A stretch of 64,000 nucleotides of DNA from Halobacillus salinarum (GTDB taxonomy: Bacteria; Bacillota; Bacilli; Bacillales; Halobacillaceae), in assembly GCF_022919095.1 (NCBI RefSeq), contig NZ_CP095073.1, positions 3,100,001 through 3,164,000 on the forward strand, given 5' to 3'. Within the stretch, counting starts at the first letter, position 1. The number at the start of each line of letters is the position of its first letter. The position numbers and the translations under genes were made by a program. The notes beneath the pieces were generated by a model, which was not told the origin of the DNA, made no database searches, and saw only the letters and a list, made by a program, of their open reading frames with translations. Below, piece by piece: positions 1 through 7,919 of the stretch.

Positions 1-208
1 CACGATGATCATTGTTGGATTCATTTTCGTTCTCAGCACGTACGTTATTTTCCTGAGCCTCTTCATTTCTACGGCGCGGACCACCGAAGAAAGGGTCGAC
101 ACGATCTTGATTGTCATGATGACGCTGCGGCTCGATAACCACGTTATCTGCTTTTATAACAAGGTCTTTGACATGGATAACCCTTTTTTGTTCATGTTTT
201 TCAGACAT
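1..208 (-). CDS. Small charged spore-coat-region protein, 3' end cut by window edge
   Basis: The reading frame starts at an ATG 7-8 bases downstream of an AAGGAG ribosome binding site and stays open for 69 codons to the window edge. The product starts MSEKHEQKRVIHVKDLVIKA and then becomes rich in His, Arg, Asp, Asn and Glu. I see no membrane segment or catalytic motif. It is transcribed away from cotZ, and a near-perfect sigma-K promoter lies just upstream, so a role in the mother cell during coat or exosporium assembly is inferred. Short His/Arg-rich proteins of this kind occur beside cotZ/exsY loci in other Bacillaceae, but I cannot name the family with certainty. Confidence 0.6.
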   Translation of the reverse strand, partial: MSEKHEQKRVIHVKDLVIKADNVVIEPQRHHDNQDRVDPFFGGPRRRNEEAQENNVRAENENESNNDHR

Positions 209-238
209 TCGATTCATCTCCTTATTAAAAGTCACTGT

Positions 239-266
239 TAATCTATGGTGATTCGCCTTATTCAGT
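239..266 (-). promoter_or_regulatory. Candidate sigma-K promoter for the leftward coat-region gene
   Basis: On the minus strand the sequence reads AC, a 17-base spacer, then CATAGATTA. This matches the known sigma-K pattern (AC, 16-17 bases, CATAnnnTA) at every defined position. It lies about 30 bases upstream of the start codon at 208. It supports late mother-cell expression. Confidence 0.55.
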
Positions 267-329
267 ATAGTCATACGCCCAAGATAGGAGAAAAACTCTG
301 TGATTTTAAGAATTAAGCCAAATGCCCAC

Positions 330-356
330 ACCGTCTATACCCAGAGACATATTCTA
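330..356 (+). promoter_or_regulatory. Candidate sigma-K promoter for cotZ
   Basis: AC at 330-331 is followed, 16 bases on, by CATATTCTA at 348-356. This fits the sigma-K consensus AC-N16/17-CATAnnnTA. The start codon of cotZ is 43 bases downstream. With the oppositely directed site at 239-266 it makes a divergent pair of sporulation promoters. Confidence 0.5.
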
Positions 357-398
357 ATAAAGACATTACGTCAATACGTAAGGGAAGGGGAAAATTCA

Positions 399-896
399 AT
401 GAGCTGTGGTAAAAATTACGATTCAGGAAGTTGTGTAATCGATATTTTAAGAGATATCGTAGATGCTCAAAACGATGTTCTCACAGATTGTATGACAAGT
501 TGCGAACAGTCAATTGCAGACCTATTGGGCGATACTGGAGGAGGAACTGGACTTGACACAGTCCCAGTCATCCTTTACTGCAAAGGAACTTGCAAACCTT
601 TCAAAGGGTTTGGATCAAGAAAATTCGATGACTATTGCAATGTTAAAGGAAGCTTTTTCTTCCGCGTCAAATCTGTAGATGATGATGGTTGTGCAATTCT
701 TGAGTTATTGTTCTCAGAACGTCTGCTTGAAAATAACGCAGACTCCGCAGAAGATAACGGATGTCACAAACGTTTTGATCCTGAATCTCCAGCTGAACAA
801 AATTGCAATAATTTAAGAGCTTCAGGCATTTGCATTACAGTTGACTTGAACTGCTTCTGCCATGTTACATGCCTGCCAGCAGTTGCCGCTTTATAA
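399..896 (+). CDS. cotZ: Spore coat/crust protein CotZ (CotY/ExsY family)
   Basis: The 165-residue product begins MSCGKNYDSGSC and is very rich in cysteine (about 16), spread through the whole chain. That is the hallmark of the CotY/CotZ/ExsY family, which self-assembles into disulfide-linked arrays in the outermost spore layer. The start chosen is the ATG at 399, 5-8 bases after a purine-rich GGGAAGGGG site. An upstream in-frame ATG at 300 would add 33 residues that do not look like the family. A sigma-K-like promoter lies upstream and a strong terminator follows. The neighbour cotO is also a coat morphogenesis gene. Confidence 0.92.
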   Translation: MSCGKNYDSGSCVIDILRDIVDAQNDVLTDCMTSCEQSIADLLGDTGGGTGLDTVPVILYCKGTCKPFKGFGSRKFDDYCNVKGSFFFRVKSVDDDGCAILELLFSERLLENNADSAEDNGCHKRFDPESPAEQNCNNLRASGICITVDLNCFCHVTCLPAVAAL

Positions 897-907
897 TAAG
901 CAGTTAA

Positions 908-937
908 AAAAACCGCGCTCATGCAGCGCGGTTTTAT
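908..937. terminator. Bidirectional terminator between cotZ and cotO
   Basis: AACCGCGCT and AGCGCGGTT form a GC-rich stem, with A-run and T-run flanks on opposite sides. It can stop transcription from cotZ (+) and cotO (-). Confidence 0.85.
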
Positions 938-943
938 TTATGT

Positions 944-1450
944 CTAAAACCCAATTAATCGTATATCCTGAATATCGATAAATGGGACCTCTTTTTGAAA
1001 AGGCCGTTGAAAAACTTTCATGTACACGATGCCATCTTCGTATTTCTGAATGTAACCTCTGTACTGCTCTTCATCTGTGATCACTTCACACTTCATCTTA
1101 GGTACTTGCGGAGGCAATTGGAAGAAATAGTCCACTTTTTCTTCGAGACTCATATCTCGAAACCTCTGTCTCCTTTCACGAGGCGTAATATTTTCTTTTG
1201 TCTCGCTTTTTTCCTCTTTCTTCACGATCTCGTTTTGGACAGCCACGGCTGTTTCATTATTTTCTACGTCCCCACGGCTGCGACTGCGAATTTCATTTTC
1301 CAAACTGGAGGAAGCAGACTTATCTCCTGTTGGGTTGTTCCCTTTTCTTGTTCCTCTGAAGCTTGTTTGCATAGAAACCTCTGCAGGTTTAAACGTCGGC
1401 TGGGTAATGTAGAGCATCGGAGGTTTTGCCAACCGTTTACGGTTTACCAT
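944..1450 (-). CDS. cotO: Spore coat morphogenetic protein CotO
   Basis: The product has 168 residues. The N-terminal block has the PPMLYITQPTF motif that I recognise from CotO (YjbX) of Bacillus species. The middle is a low-complexity charged linker. The C-terminal block of about 60 residues (MKCEVITDEEQYRGYIQKYE and onward to the end at RLIGF) is the other conserved part. CotO is required for proper outer coat and crust assembly in B. subtilis. This copy is shorter than the B. subtilis protein (about 227 residues), mainly in the linker. The ribosome binding site AAAGGAGAG precedes the ATG. It sits between cotZ and fabI, the usual location. Confidence 0.85.
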   Translation of the reverse strand: MVNRKRLAKPPMLYITQPTFKPAEVSMQTSFRGTRKGNNPTGDKSASSSLENEIRSRSRGDVENNETAVAVQNEIVKKEEKSETKENITPRERRQRFRDMSLEEKVDYFFQLPPQVPKMKCEVITDEEQYRGYIQKYEDGIVYMKVFQRPFQKEVPFIDIQDIRLIGF

Positions 1451-1540
1451 AACGATCTCTCCTTTTCTAATTCGGTCATCATTTTATGTATATGCCCATT
1501 TATTGCAGCATGTTCATTTTCGTTACAAAAACTGGTTTTT

Positions 1541-1577
1541 CTACAGGATTTACGCAAATTTAACGAAGATCCTGTAG
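1541..1577. repeat. 9-bp inverted repeat upstream of the EAL gene
   Basis: CTACAGGAT at 1541-1549 is repeated in inverse at 1569-1577 with a 19-base gap, and partly complementary bases (TTT/AAA) extend it. It lies between the divergent cotO and EAL genes, 61 bases before the EAL start codon. It could be an operator or an mRNA hairpin. No T-run follows, so it is not a terminator. Confidence 0.4.
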
Positions 1578-1637
1578 GAAAGAAAGCATTTATTCGATAA
1601 AGTTAAAGGTAAGATCACGAATTAGGAGTGTCATCTT

Positions 1638-2687
1638 GTGTCTGCAAAGCCACCTATAAACCAAACCCACCATCAACTAATGCAATGGCTGATGCAAAAA
1701 CAATTTTCGATTCACTTTCAGCCAATTGTCCATGTCCCGACCCACACCATTCAAGGCTACGAAGCATTAACTCGTATTCCTAGTAACGAGAATATAAAAA
1801 ATTCGGAACAACTGTTTCAGTGTGCTGTGGAAGCCAATCAGATCTTTCGACTTGAAAAGTTGACTAGAGAGCTTGCAATTGATTGGATAGAGCCTTATCT
1901 GCATTCAAACCAAAAGCTTTGGGTCAATTTAACCCCGGCTGTTATTCATGATGAATCCTTTACACCAGGGTTTACTCATTCCGTACTAAAGAAATCAAAG
2001 ATCTCACCGGCGCAAGTTGTTTTCGAAATTACGGAACAATCGGCTGCTAAAGATCTTAAAGGATTCCGGATGCTTCTTAATCATTACCGTGACCAGGGAT
2101 TTCAGATTGCGATTGACGATGTAGGCTCAGGCTATTCATCCCTTCAATTAATTTCAGAATTAAAACCGGATTTTTTAAAAGTCGACCGGTCTCTCGTCAC
2201 AAATATCAATCAGCTCCCAGAAAAACAGTATATGCTTGAGGGATTGCAGCATATTTCCTATAAGATGGATTCTCTTTTAATTGCAGAAGGAGTAGAAACA
2301 GAAAAAGAGTTTAATCAGCTGACTTCTATGGGTGTACAATACATACAGGGCTATTTTATAGCAAAACCTGCTTTTCCCCCTCCTAAACTCTCTTTTTCAC
2401 TCATACATAACATGCAAAGCAAGCATAAAATACGATTCTCTTTAACCATTAACGAAAGGACGACGCTTCACGATGTCGTCCACTGGATGACAGAATACGA
2501 AGGACAATTCAACCAGAGCTTTGCTTTAGTAGATACAATCAATGTGAGAGCGGTGATTCCACTTCTTGATATCATCCGATTTGCGGGCAGTTTGCTTTTG
2601 TCGCTGGGCGAATGGGAACAGCCGGTTTGGGAGAAGCTCCTTGAATGGCGGAAATACAAATACAAAAGCCCTCTGTTTCACTCTTAG
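1638..2687 (+). CDS. EAL-domain cyclic-di-GMP phosphodiesterase
   Basis: This 349-residue cytoplasmic protein has an EAL domain at about residues 18-245. The motifs needed for metal and c-di-GMP binding are present: EAL at 42-44, NLTP near 97, EITE near 130, DDVGSGYSS at 160-168, KVDRS at 181-185, EGVET at 217-221 and QGY at 237-239. An active phosphodiesterase is therefore plausible. The C-terminal 105 residues have no recognised fold; they are not a clear HDOD or YkuI-type PAS domain. There is no membrane segment or GGDEF domain. The start is a GTG at 1638 after a TAGGAG site. Its terminator overlaps the stop codon and is shared with fabI. Confidence 0.85.
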   Translation: MSAKPPINQTHHQLMQWLMQKQFSIHFQPIVHVPTHTIQGYEALTRIPSNENIKNSEQLFQCAVEANQIFRLEKLTRELAIDWIEPYLHSNQKLWVNLTPAVIHDESFTPGFTHSVLKKSKISPAQVVFEITEQSAAKDLKGFRMLLNHYRDQGFQIAIDDVGSGYSSLQLISELKPDFLKVDRSLVTNINQLPEKQYMLEGLQHISYKMDSLLIAEGVETEKEFNQLTSMGVQYIQGYFIAKPAFPPPKLSFSLIHNMQSKHKIRFSLTINERTTLHDVVHWMTEYEGQFNQSFALVDTINVRAVIPLLDIIRFAGSLLLSLGEWEQPVWEKLLEWRKYKYKSPLFHS

Positions 2688-2704
2688 AAACAGAGGGCTT
2701 TTCA
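2665..2704. terminator. Terminator shared by the EAL gene and fabI
   Basis: AAAAGCCCTCTGTTTC and GAAACAGAGGGCTTTT form a long stem that spans the stop codon of the EAL gene and ends just before the stop codon of fabI. It works in both directions. Confidence 0.85.
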
Positions 2705-2705
2705 A

Positions 2706-3482
2706 TTAATAGGCGACTATATTAAAACCACCATCTACATGTATGATTTCACCTGTAACTCCCCGAGATAAATCACTCATTAAGTAATACGCTGTATCTC
2801 CAACCTCTTCTTGAGTAACTGGACGCTTAAGAGGAGAGCGGCGGTCAATTTCTTCAAATACTTTGTTAAAACCTGAAACCCCTTTTGCAGAAAGGGTTCG
2901 GATAGGACCTGCAGAAATTGCATTCACACGAATATTATCCTTGCCTAAATTACTAGCTAAATATTTCATACTTGCATCAAGGCTTGCTTTAGCTACTCCC
3001 ATGATATTGTAGTTTTCAACGACCTGTTCACCGCCGAGGTAAGTCATTGTTACGATGCTTCCTCCTTCAGTCATAAGCGGTTTTGCAGCGCGTGCCACAG
3101 CCGTTAAGGAATAAGAACTGATGTTATGAGCCGTTAAAAAGCCGTCGCGGCTTGTATTTAAAAACTCTCCATTCAGCTCCTCCCTGTTCGCAAAGGCGAT
3201 ACAATGGGCAATCCCATGAATGGTTCCTACGTCCTGCTGAATGGACTCAAAGGTCTGAATAATGGCTTCATCATCCGTAACATCACATTCATAAAACAAT
3301 GACTCTGTACCTTCGAGTGTGTCGGCTAGTTCTTTTACCGACTTGCCAAATCGTTCATTTGCATAAGTAAAGATTAGTTTTGCTCCTGCTTCATGAAGAG
3401 ATCTGGCTATCCCCCAGGCGATGCTGCGCTTGTTGGCTACTCCCATGACTACATACGTACGTCCTTCTAAAGAAAGATTCAT
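2706..3482 (-). CDS. fabI: Enoyl-[acyl-carrier-protein] reductase FabI
   Basis: The 258-residue protein carries out the last step of each fatty acid elongation cycle, reducing enoyl-ACP with NAD(P)H in the cytoplasm. It has the atypical SDR fold signatures of FabI: the N-terminal GVANKRSIAWGIA nucleotide-binding loop and the YNIMGVAK segment (Tyr-x6-Lys catalytic pair). The start was set at the ATG at 3482 rather than the in-frame ATG at 3503. The family begins MNxSLEGR, and a GGGAGGG site lies 6-8 bases upstream of 3482. Upstream is a sigma-A-like promoter with a FapR operator embedded in it. Confidence 0.96.
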   Translation of the reverse strand: MNLSLEGRTYVVMGVANKRSIAWGIARSLHEAGAKLIFTYANERFGKSVKELADTLEGTESLFYECDVTDDEAIIQTFESIQQDVGTIHGIAHCIAFANREELNGEFLNTSRDGFLTAHNISSYSLTAVARAAKPLMTEGGSIVTMTYLGGEQVVENYNIMGVAKASLDASMKYLASNLGKDNIRVNAISAGPIRTLSAKGVSGFNKVFEEIDRRSPLKRPVTQEEVGDTAYYLMSDLSRGVTGEIIHVDGGFNIVAY

Positions 3483-3515
3483 TCCATGCCCTCCCTGTTC
3501 CATAGTTAGGATTTG

Positions 3516-3544
3516 TTATTAGTACCTGATGCTATTTTAACCAA
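3516..3544 (-). promoter_or_regulatory. fabI promoter with embedded FapR operator
   Basis: On the minus strand a -35 TTGGTT (3539-3544) and a -10 TAATAA (3516-3521) are 17 bases apart. Between them the plus strand reads TTAGTACCTGATGCTA at 3519-3534. This differs from the FapR operator core TTAGTACCTGATACTA at one position. FapR represses fatty acid and phospholipid genes and is released by malonyl-CoA. The overlap with the promoter fits simple repression. Confidence 0.75.
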
Positions 3545-3603
3545 GTTTCATTTAAAACTCAATTCCCGTCCGAGCATGATTTAAACGAACGCAGTCAGGG
3601 GCT

Positions 3604-5457
3604 TTAATGCCATTCACAGTACTCCAGCTGCAGTTTCAGCTCTTCAACATATTCAGGTGAACCCGTGACAATTAAGTGGTCATTAAAATGAAGCTGCGTG
3701 TCTCCGTGGGGAACTATGGAATCTTTCCCCCGAAAGATACGGACCATGATCACGTCACCAGTGAACGGGAAGTCCTTTACATAAACACCATCATATAGGG
3801 TATTGTTCATATTTATTTGATAGAGGGCGCTTTCCTGTTGAGTGAATATATCCACCACATCAGGAGCTTCAATCATCGCTTTCAAAAGGGCCTTTGAAGA
3901 CATAAGGACGGAAAACACCCGGATGTCGAGTTCCTTCAGTTCTTTATCAACAGAAGACGATTCCACTCGAGCAATGATATGAGGTACGCCTTCCTGTTTA
4001 GCAAATTTAGCAATCTTTGCATTTTCTGTTTCATCTCCTGTAGAAGCTACCAGAATATCCACATCAAACACGCCCATAAATTTCATTTCTTCCAGCTGAT
4101 ATCCATTCAACTGCTTAATATCAAAACATGAACGGCTGATCTTTTCATCAACCGTATCTCTTTTTGTGTGATATAAATGCGTTTCAAATTGAGTCAGGTC
4201 AAGCTCTCGAACGACAGGCAGAGTCATCTGGTTTGATCCTATAAAAGAAATCACTTGTTTATGATCCTCTTCTTCAAACCTTCCATACAGCTTCTTAAAA
4301 ACAATGGGGGCAATGACACAAGTGAGGACAGCAACTAAAATAAGCGCCCCTTCCATCTGCTTGTCAATCATTCCTTCCCGTTCTCCGATTGTCGCCGCAG
4401 CAATCACTAATGATAATGTGGACGTGAGAATCACGCCTGTACTCATCACTGTCCGCATATCAAACCACTTTCTCAGCAGTAATGCCGGAACCACTTTGGA
4501 AATTAACAAAGCGAAAAACAATAATGGAATGAGAACCCATACTTTTCTCTCAGTAAACAAACTCCATAAATCGATATCCACACCTACCATGACGAAAAAG
4601 ATAGGAATAAGAAATCCATACCCAAAGCTGTCGAGTTTTTTTACCATTTCGTGGTCAGGGGATAATAGAGATACAAGTGTCCCTGCAAGAAAGGCTCCGA
4701 GAATATTTTCCGCCCCAACGGTTTCAGACAGCGCCACTAAAACGATAATTAGCGTAAACACAGCACGAGTATCAATATGAATGGTCCCTTTTGCCATCGT
4801 TTCAAGAAAGGATTGATGGCGGAATTGCTTCCCAACAAAGTAAAGCAGAATTCCAGCTGCAAATAAAATCAGCAGCAGCCATGTATTCCCACCATCCTCA
4901 CCGTAAAGAGAAACGAATATGGCCAAAAGAATCATCGTGGCTAGATCGGCGATAACGGCAACTAGAAGGATCGTCTGCCCAATGGTCGTTTTCATCATTT
5001 GTGCATCCTTTAATGTAGGAACAACGACTCCCAGCGAGATCGTTGAAATAATCAGAGTCATTAAGAATGCACTTTCTATAAAACCTGCCAGCACAAATAG
5101 GTAGGACAGGCCAAGGGATAAAACAAAAATACCGCAAAATATGACTAATGCCACTCTTACTGGTTGAAAAGAATCCCTATTCCGCTTTTCTTTATTTGTT
5201 TTCCGGCCAAAGATGGAAAAATCGATCTCTAAACCGCTTAAAAACATTAAAAAGATAAATCCCAGTGTAGAAAGGATTTCAAGCCAGCTGCTTTCATCAA
5301 CTATATTGAAGCCGCTTTTGCCTATGATTAACCCGACGATAATTTCAGCAACGACCACCGGAATAATCGTAAGCTTCAAACGGTGAAGCAGGATTGGGGT
5401 AAGAAATGCAGCAATGATTACGATAACGAGTGAGGTAACTGAAGCTCCATGCTCCAT
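3604..5457 (-). CDS. yjbQ: CPA2-family monovalent cation:proton antiporter with TrkA-type regulatory region
   Basis: The product has 617 residues. About 12 membrane segments fill residues 5-390 (Na+/H+ exchanger fold, KefB/CPA2 type). A cytoplasmic part follows, resembling a degenerate TrkA-N nucleotide-binding region (about 400-520) and a TrkA-C domain (about 535-615). The likely role is Na+ or K+ exchange for protons in pH or salt adaptation. Length and position next to fabI and prpE match B. subtilis YjbQ (about 614 residues). The start follows an AGGAGG site. It lies 16 bases after mgtE, so the two are probably one transcript. The terminal glycine-rich TrkA-N loop is not obvious, so ligand binding is uncertain. 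Confidence 0.85.
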   Translation of the reverse strand: MEHGASVTSLVIVIIAAFLTPILLHRLKLTIIPVVVAEIIVGLIIGKSGFNIVDESSWLEILSTLGFIFLMFLSGLEIDFSIFGRKTNKEKRNRDSFQPVRVALVIFCGIFVLSLGLSYLFVLAGFIESAFLMTLIISTISLGVVVPTLKDAQMMKTTIGQTILLVAVIADLATMILLAIFVSLYGEDGGNTWLLLILFAAGILLYFVGKQFRHQSFLETMAKGTIHIDTRAVFTLIIVLVALSETVGAENILGAFLAGTLVSLLSPDHEMVKKLDSFGYGFLIPIFFVMVGVDIDLWSLFTERKVWVLIPLLFFALLISKVVPALLLRKWFDMRTVMSTGVILTSTLSLVIAAATIGEREGMIDKQMEGALILVAVLTCVIAPIVFKKLYGRFEEEDHKQVISFIGSNQMTLPVVRELDLTQFETHLYHTKRDTVDEKISRSCFDIKQLNGYQLEEMKFMGVFDVDILVASTGDETENAKIAKFAKQEGVPHIIARVESSSVDKELKELDIRVFSVLMSSKALLKAMIEAPDVVDIFTQQESALYQINMNNTLYDGVYVKDFPFTGDVIMVRIFRGKDSIVPHGDTQLHFNDHLIVTGSPEYVEELKLQLEYCEWH

Positions 5458-5473
5458 GGTTAACCTCCTTTCT

Positions 5474-6838
5474 TCAAATCAATAGGTTCATAAAAGCAGT
5501 AGCCATACCAAAGTAAATCAATATGGATATGATATCGTTTATCGTTGTAATAAATGGACCTGATGCTACGGCAGGATCTATGTTAAAACGGTGCATAATA
5601 ATAGGCACAAGTGATCCTGCTAATGTAGCCACAACGAGAGTCAGCGCCACAGATAAACCGACAAGCAGACCTAAGTAAAAGTTGCTTTGCCACAAATAGA
5701 CGATAATAGTAATAAGCAGGCCGCATGAAATCCCTGTAATCAGTCCTGTACCGGCTTCTTTAAGTATCATCTTCCATTTGCCTTGTTTATCTATATCTCC
5801 AGTGGCAATTCCACGGACAGCGACAGCCAAAGCCTGTGTCCCTGTATTCCCTGCCATTCCTGCAATTAGGGGAATAAAAATGGCTAGAATCGCAACTTTA
5901 TCCAGTGTTTCTTCAAAACGGCCGATTAAACTTGCGGTGAAGCTTCCGAGAAATAGGAGGATAATCAGCCATGGCAGTCTTTTTTTAGCAGATTGGAAAG
6001 CATTCTCGTCCGTACTTTCTACATCAGAGATCCCTGCTAACTTCGAGTAGTCATCACTTGCTTCTTCTTCCATAACATCCATAATATCATCAACTGTAAT
6101 AATTCCTAATAAATGATCTTGAAAATCCACGACCGGTAAAGCAAGGAAATCATAATCCCGCATCATCCGGGCAATTTCTTCCTGGTCTTCCCCTACAGAA
6201 ACGGAAACCACTCGTTCATTCATTACATCAGAGATCAACCACTCTTCTTCAGAAATAATTAAATCCCTTAATGAAATAACGCCGACAAGTTGTTTATCTT
6301 CATTGATGACATACGTATAATAAATGGTCTCAGCATCCGGTGCTTCTTTTCTTAAGTGAAGCATAGCTTCTCTAATTTTCATCCCGGCTTTGACGACCAC
6401 GAATTCGGTGGTCATAATCGACCCACCAGTTTTTTCTTCATAATGAAGGAGGTCTTTAATTTCCTCAGCCGCTTCGTCATCCATTATGGTTAGGAAACTC
6501 GCCACTTTTTCTTTATCCAGTTCGTTTAGGATATCTACGGCATCATCCGTTGACATCTCTGCAAAGACTTGTGCTGCAAAGCGGGGATCCATTTCTGCAA
6601 AGAAGGGTTCTATATCTTCATAATCGATGTGCTCCATGACTTCGGCAATTTCCTCAGGAGAAAGGTATGTGTAGATCTGGAGCCGGACTTCTTGATCCAT
6701 TTCTTCAAATATTCGGGCTTGGTCATATGGATGCAACTCAAGGAACTCTGCCCGGAATTGGTCAATATGATCGTTTAATAGAGCATCTTGAATGGCTTTC
6801 CACATTTCTTGGCGTTCTAGATCATCTAAATGTTCCAT
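5474..6838 (-). CDS. mgtE: Magnesium transporter/channel MgtE
   Basis: The 454-residue protein has the standard MgtE layout. There is an acidic N-terminal superhelical domain (about 1-130), two CBS domains (about 135-260) that sense cytoplasmic Mg2+, and five membrane helices (about 285-454). The pore signature GMAGNTGTQALAVAVRG and the DPAVASGPF segment of the last helices are intact. The start ATG follows AGGAGGG. A consensus sigma-A promoter lies 45 bases upstream. I see no M-box riboswitch in the short leader, unlike the B. subtilis orthologue. Confidence 0.95.
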   Translation of the reverse strand: MEHLDDLERQEMWKAIQDALLNDHIDQFRAEFLELHPYDQARIFEEMDQEVRLQIYTYLSPEEIAEVMEHIDYEDIEPFFAEMDPRFAAQVFAEMSTDDAVDILNELDKEKVASFLTIMDDEAAEEIKDLLHYEEKTGGSIMTTEFVVVKAGMKIREAMLHLRKEAPDAETIYYTYVINEDKQLVGVISLRDLIISEEEWLISDVMNERVVSVSVGEDQEEIARMMRDYDFLALPVVDFQDHLLGIITVDDIMDVMEEEASDDYSKLAGISDVESTDENAFQSAKKRLPWLIILLFLGSFTASLIGRFEETLDKVAILAIFIPLIAGMAGNTGTQALAVAVRGIATGDIDKQGKWKMILKEAGTGLITGISCGLLITIIVYLWQSNFYLGLLVGLSVALTLVVATLAGSLVPIIMHRFNIDPAVASGPFITTINDIISILIYFGMATAFMNLLI

Positions 6839-6881
6839 AAGCCTTCCCTCCTAGTCCAGACGTGGCTTTTTTGACCGTTTA

Positions 6882-6910
6882 ATCTTACTGTCGAGAACGT
6901 GCTTTGTCAA
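6882..6910 (-). promoter_or_regulatory. Sigma-A promoter of mgtE-yjbQ; rest of the 6839-7149 gap
   Basis: TTGACA (6905-6910) and TAAGAT (6882-6887) on the minus strand are separated by 17 bases. The predicted leader is about 40 bases, too short for an M-box. The remaining part of this 311-base gap, toward prpE, has a small hairpin (CACCCTGTAGGTG near 7029-7041) and no other feature that I can support. Confidence 0.7.
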
Positions 6911-7149
6911 TCATAGCAGTTTCATTTTCTCTAAAAAGGAGTTCTCATTAATAAAAGAAGCATTTTCATGTACACTAACAATTATAAAAGTAGTTTAACA
7001 GATGAATGTTCCGATTGGGAATAACCACCCTGTAGGTGATAGGAGCTTGTTTTACTTCTTTTTCAGAAAACGAACCCTTATTTGCATAACGATGAACTTA
7101 TGTGGAGATGCTGAGGAAATCTTCACTTTTTTAATAGGGAGGATACAAT

Positions 7150-7884
7150 ATGAAAGTAGATATTATCGGTGACGTTCATGGTTGTTTAACAGAGCTGAAA
7201 CAGCTTTTTTCTGAATTGGGATATTATTGGAAGAATGGTCTACCTGTACATCCAGAAGGAAGAACACCCGTATTCTTAGGAGATATTACAGATCGAGGTC
7301 CCGACTCCATCCATTGCATTCGAATCGTTTACCAGCTGGTAGTGAAAACGAAACGGGCTAGGTTTGTTCCTGGTAACCATTGTGACAAGCTCTATCGTTA
7401 TTTCCTAGGAAATCCTGTACGTGAAACACATGGACTGGAAACGACTACGGAAGAATTCCGTGCATTATCCGCAAAAGATCAGGTAGAAATCAAAAATGAA
7501 TTCATGGAATTAATGGAAACTTCTCCTCTTTACCATGTTCTCTCTGAAGTAAATGCAGTAGTTGCGCACGCAGGGATCCGCGAAGAAGATATAGGGAGAG
7601 ACAATAAGAGGGTGAGAACGTTTGTATTATATGGAGATATTACCGGTGAGAAGCTTCCCGATGGGCGGCCGGAACGCAGAGATTGGGCCCAGGGTTATAA
7701 AGGAAACCAATGGATCGTTTATGGTCACACCCCTGTCCTTAAGCCCCGATTTGTAAATAAGACTGTTAATATTGATACTGGCTGTGTTTTTGGAAACGAG
7801 CTGACCGCTTTCCGCCTGCCTGAAGAAGAACTAGTCAGTGTCCCTTCCAGTATGCCCTTTGTGAAAGAAAAATTTAGATATTAA
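7150..7884 (+). CDS. prpE: Bis(5'-nucleosyl)-tetraphosphatase PrpE
   Basis: This 244-residue calcineurin-like phosphoesterase has the motifs GDVHG (residues 7-11), GDITDRG and GNHCDK, then GHTP near 192. Together these bind the two metal ions. PrpE of B. subtilis (same length) hydrolyses diadenosine tetraphosphate, can act as a protein phosphatase, and influences spore germination. The start ATG follows GGGAGGA by 7-8 bases. The gene stands alone, facing the yjbO-nadK-relQ operon, and ends in a shared terminator. Confidence 0.93.
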   Translation: MKVDIIGDVHGCLTELKQLFSELGYYWKNGLPVHPEGRTPVFLGDITDRGPDSIHCIRIVYQLVVKTKRARFVPGNHCDKLYRYFLGNPVRETHGLETTTEEFRALSAKDQVEIKNEFMELMETSPLYHVLSEVNAVVAHAGIREEDIGRDNKRVRTFVLYGDITGEKLPDGRPERRDWAQGYKGNQWIVYGHTPVLKPRFVNKTVNIDTGCVFGNELTAFRLPEEELVSVPSSMPFVKEKFRY

Positions 7885-7919
7885 TCATCCAGGCTCTAAG
7901 TGAGCCTGGATGATTTTTC
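7884..7919. terminator. Terminator between prpE and yjbO
   Basis: ATCATCCAGGCTC and GAGCCTGGATGAT form a 13-bp stem followed by TTTTT on the plus strand. The stem covers the stop codon of the oppositely directed yjbO, so it probably serves both. Confidence 0.85.

Noticed and set aside
995-1600. Long open frame on the plus strand across cotO
   Set aside because: No ribosome binding site or family pattern; it is the complement of cotO.
4304-4780. 158-codon plus-strand frame inside the antiporter gene
   Set aside because: It is opposite a clearly conserved membrane protein gene and has no ribosome binding site.
7029-7110. GTAGGTGATAGGAGCTTG upstream of prpE resembles part of the M-box consensus
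   Set aside because: The order and spacing of the conserved blocks are wrong, it is on the strand of prpE rather than mgtE, and no terminator stem follows.
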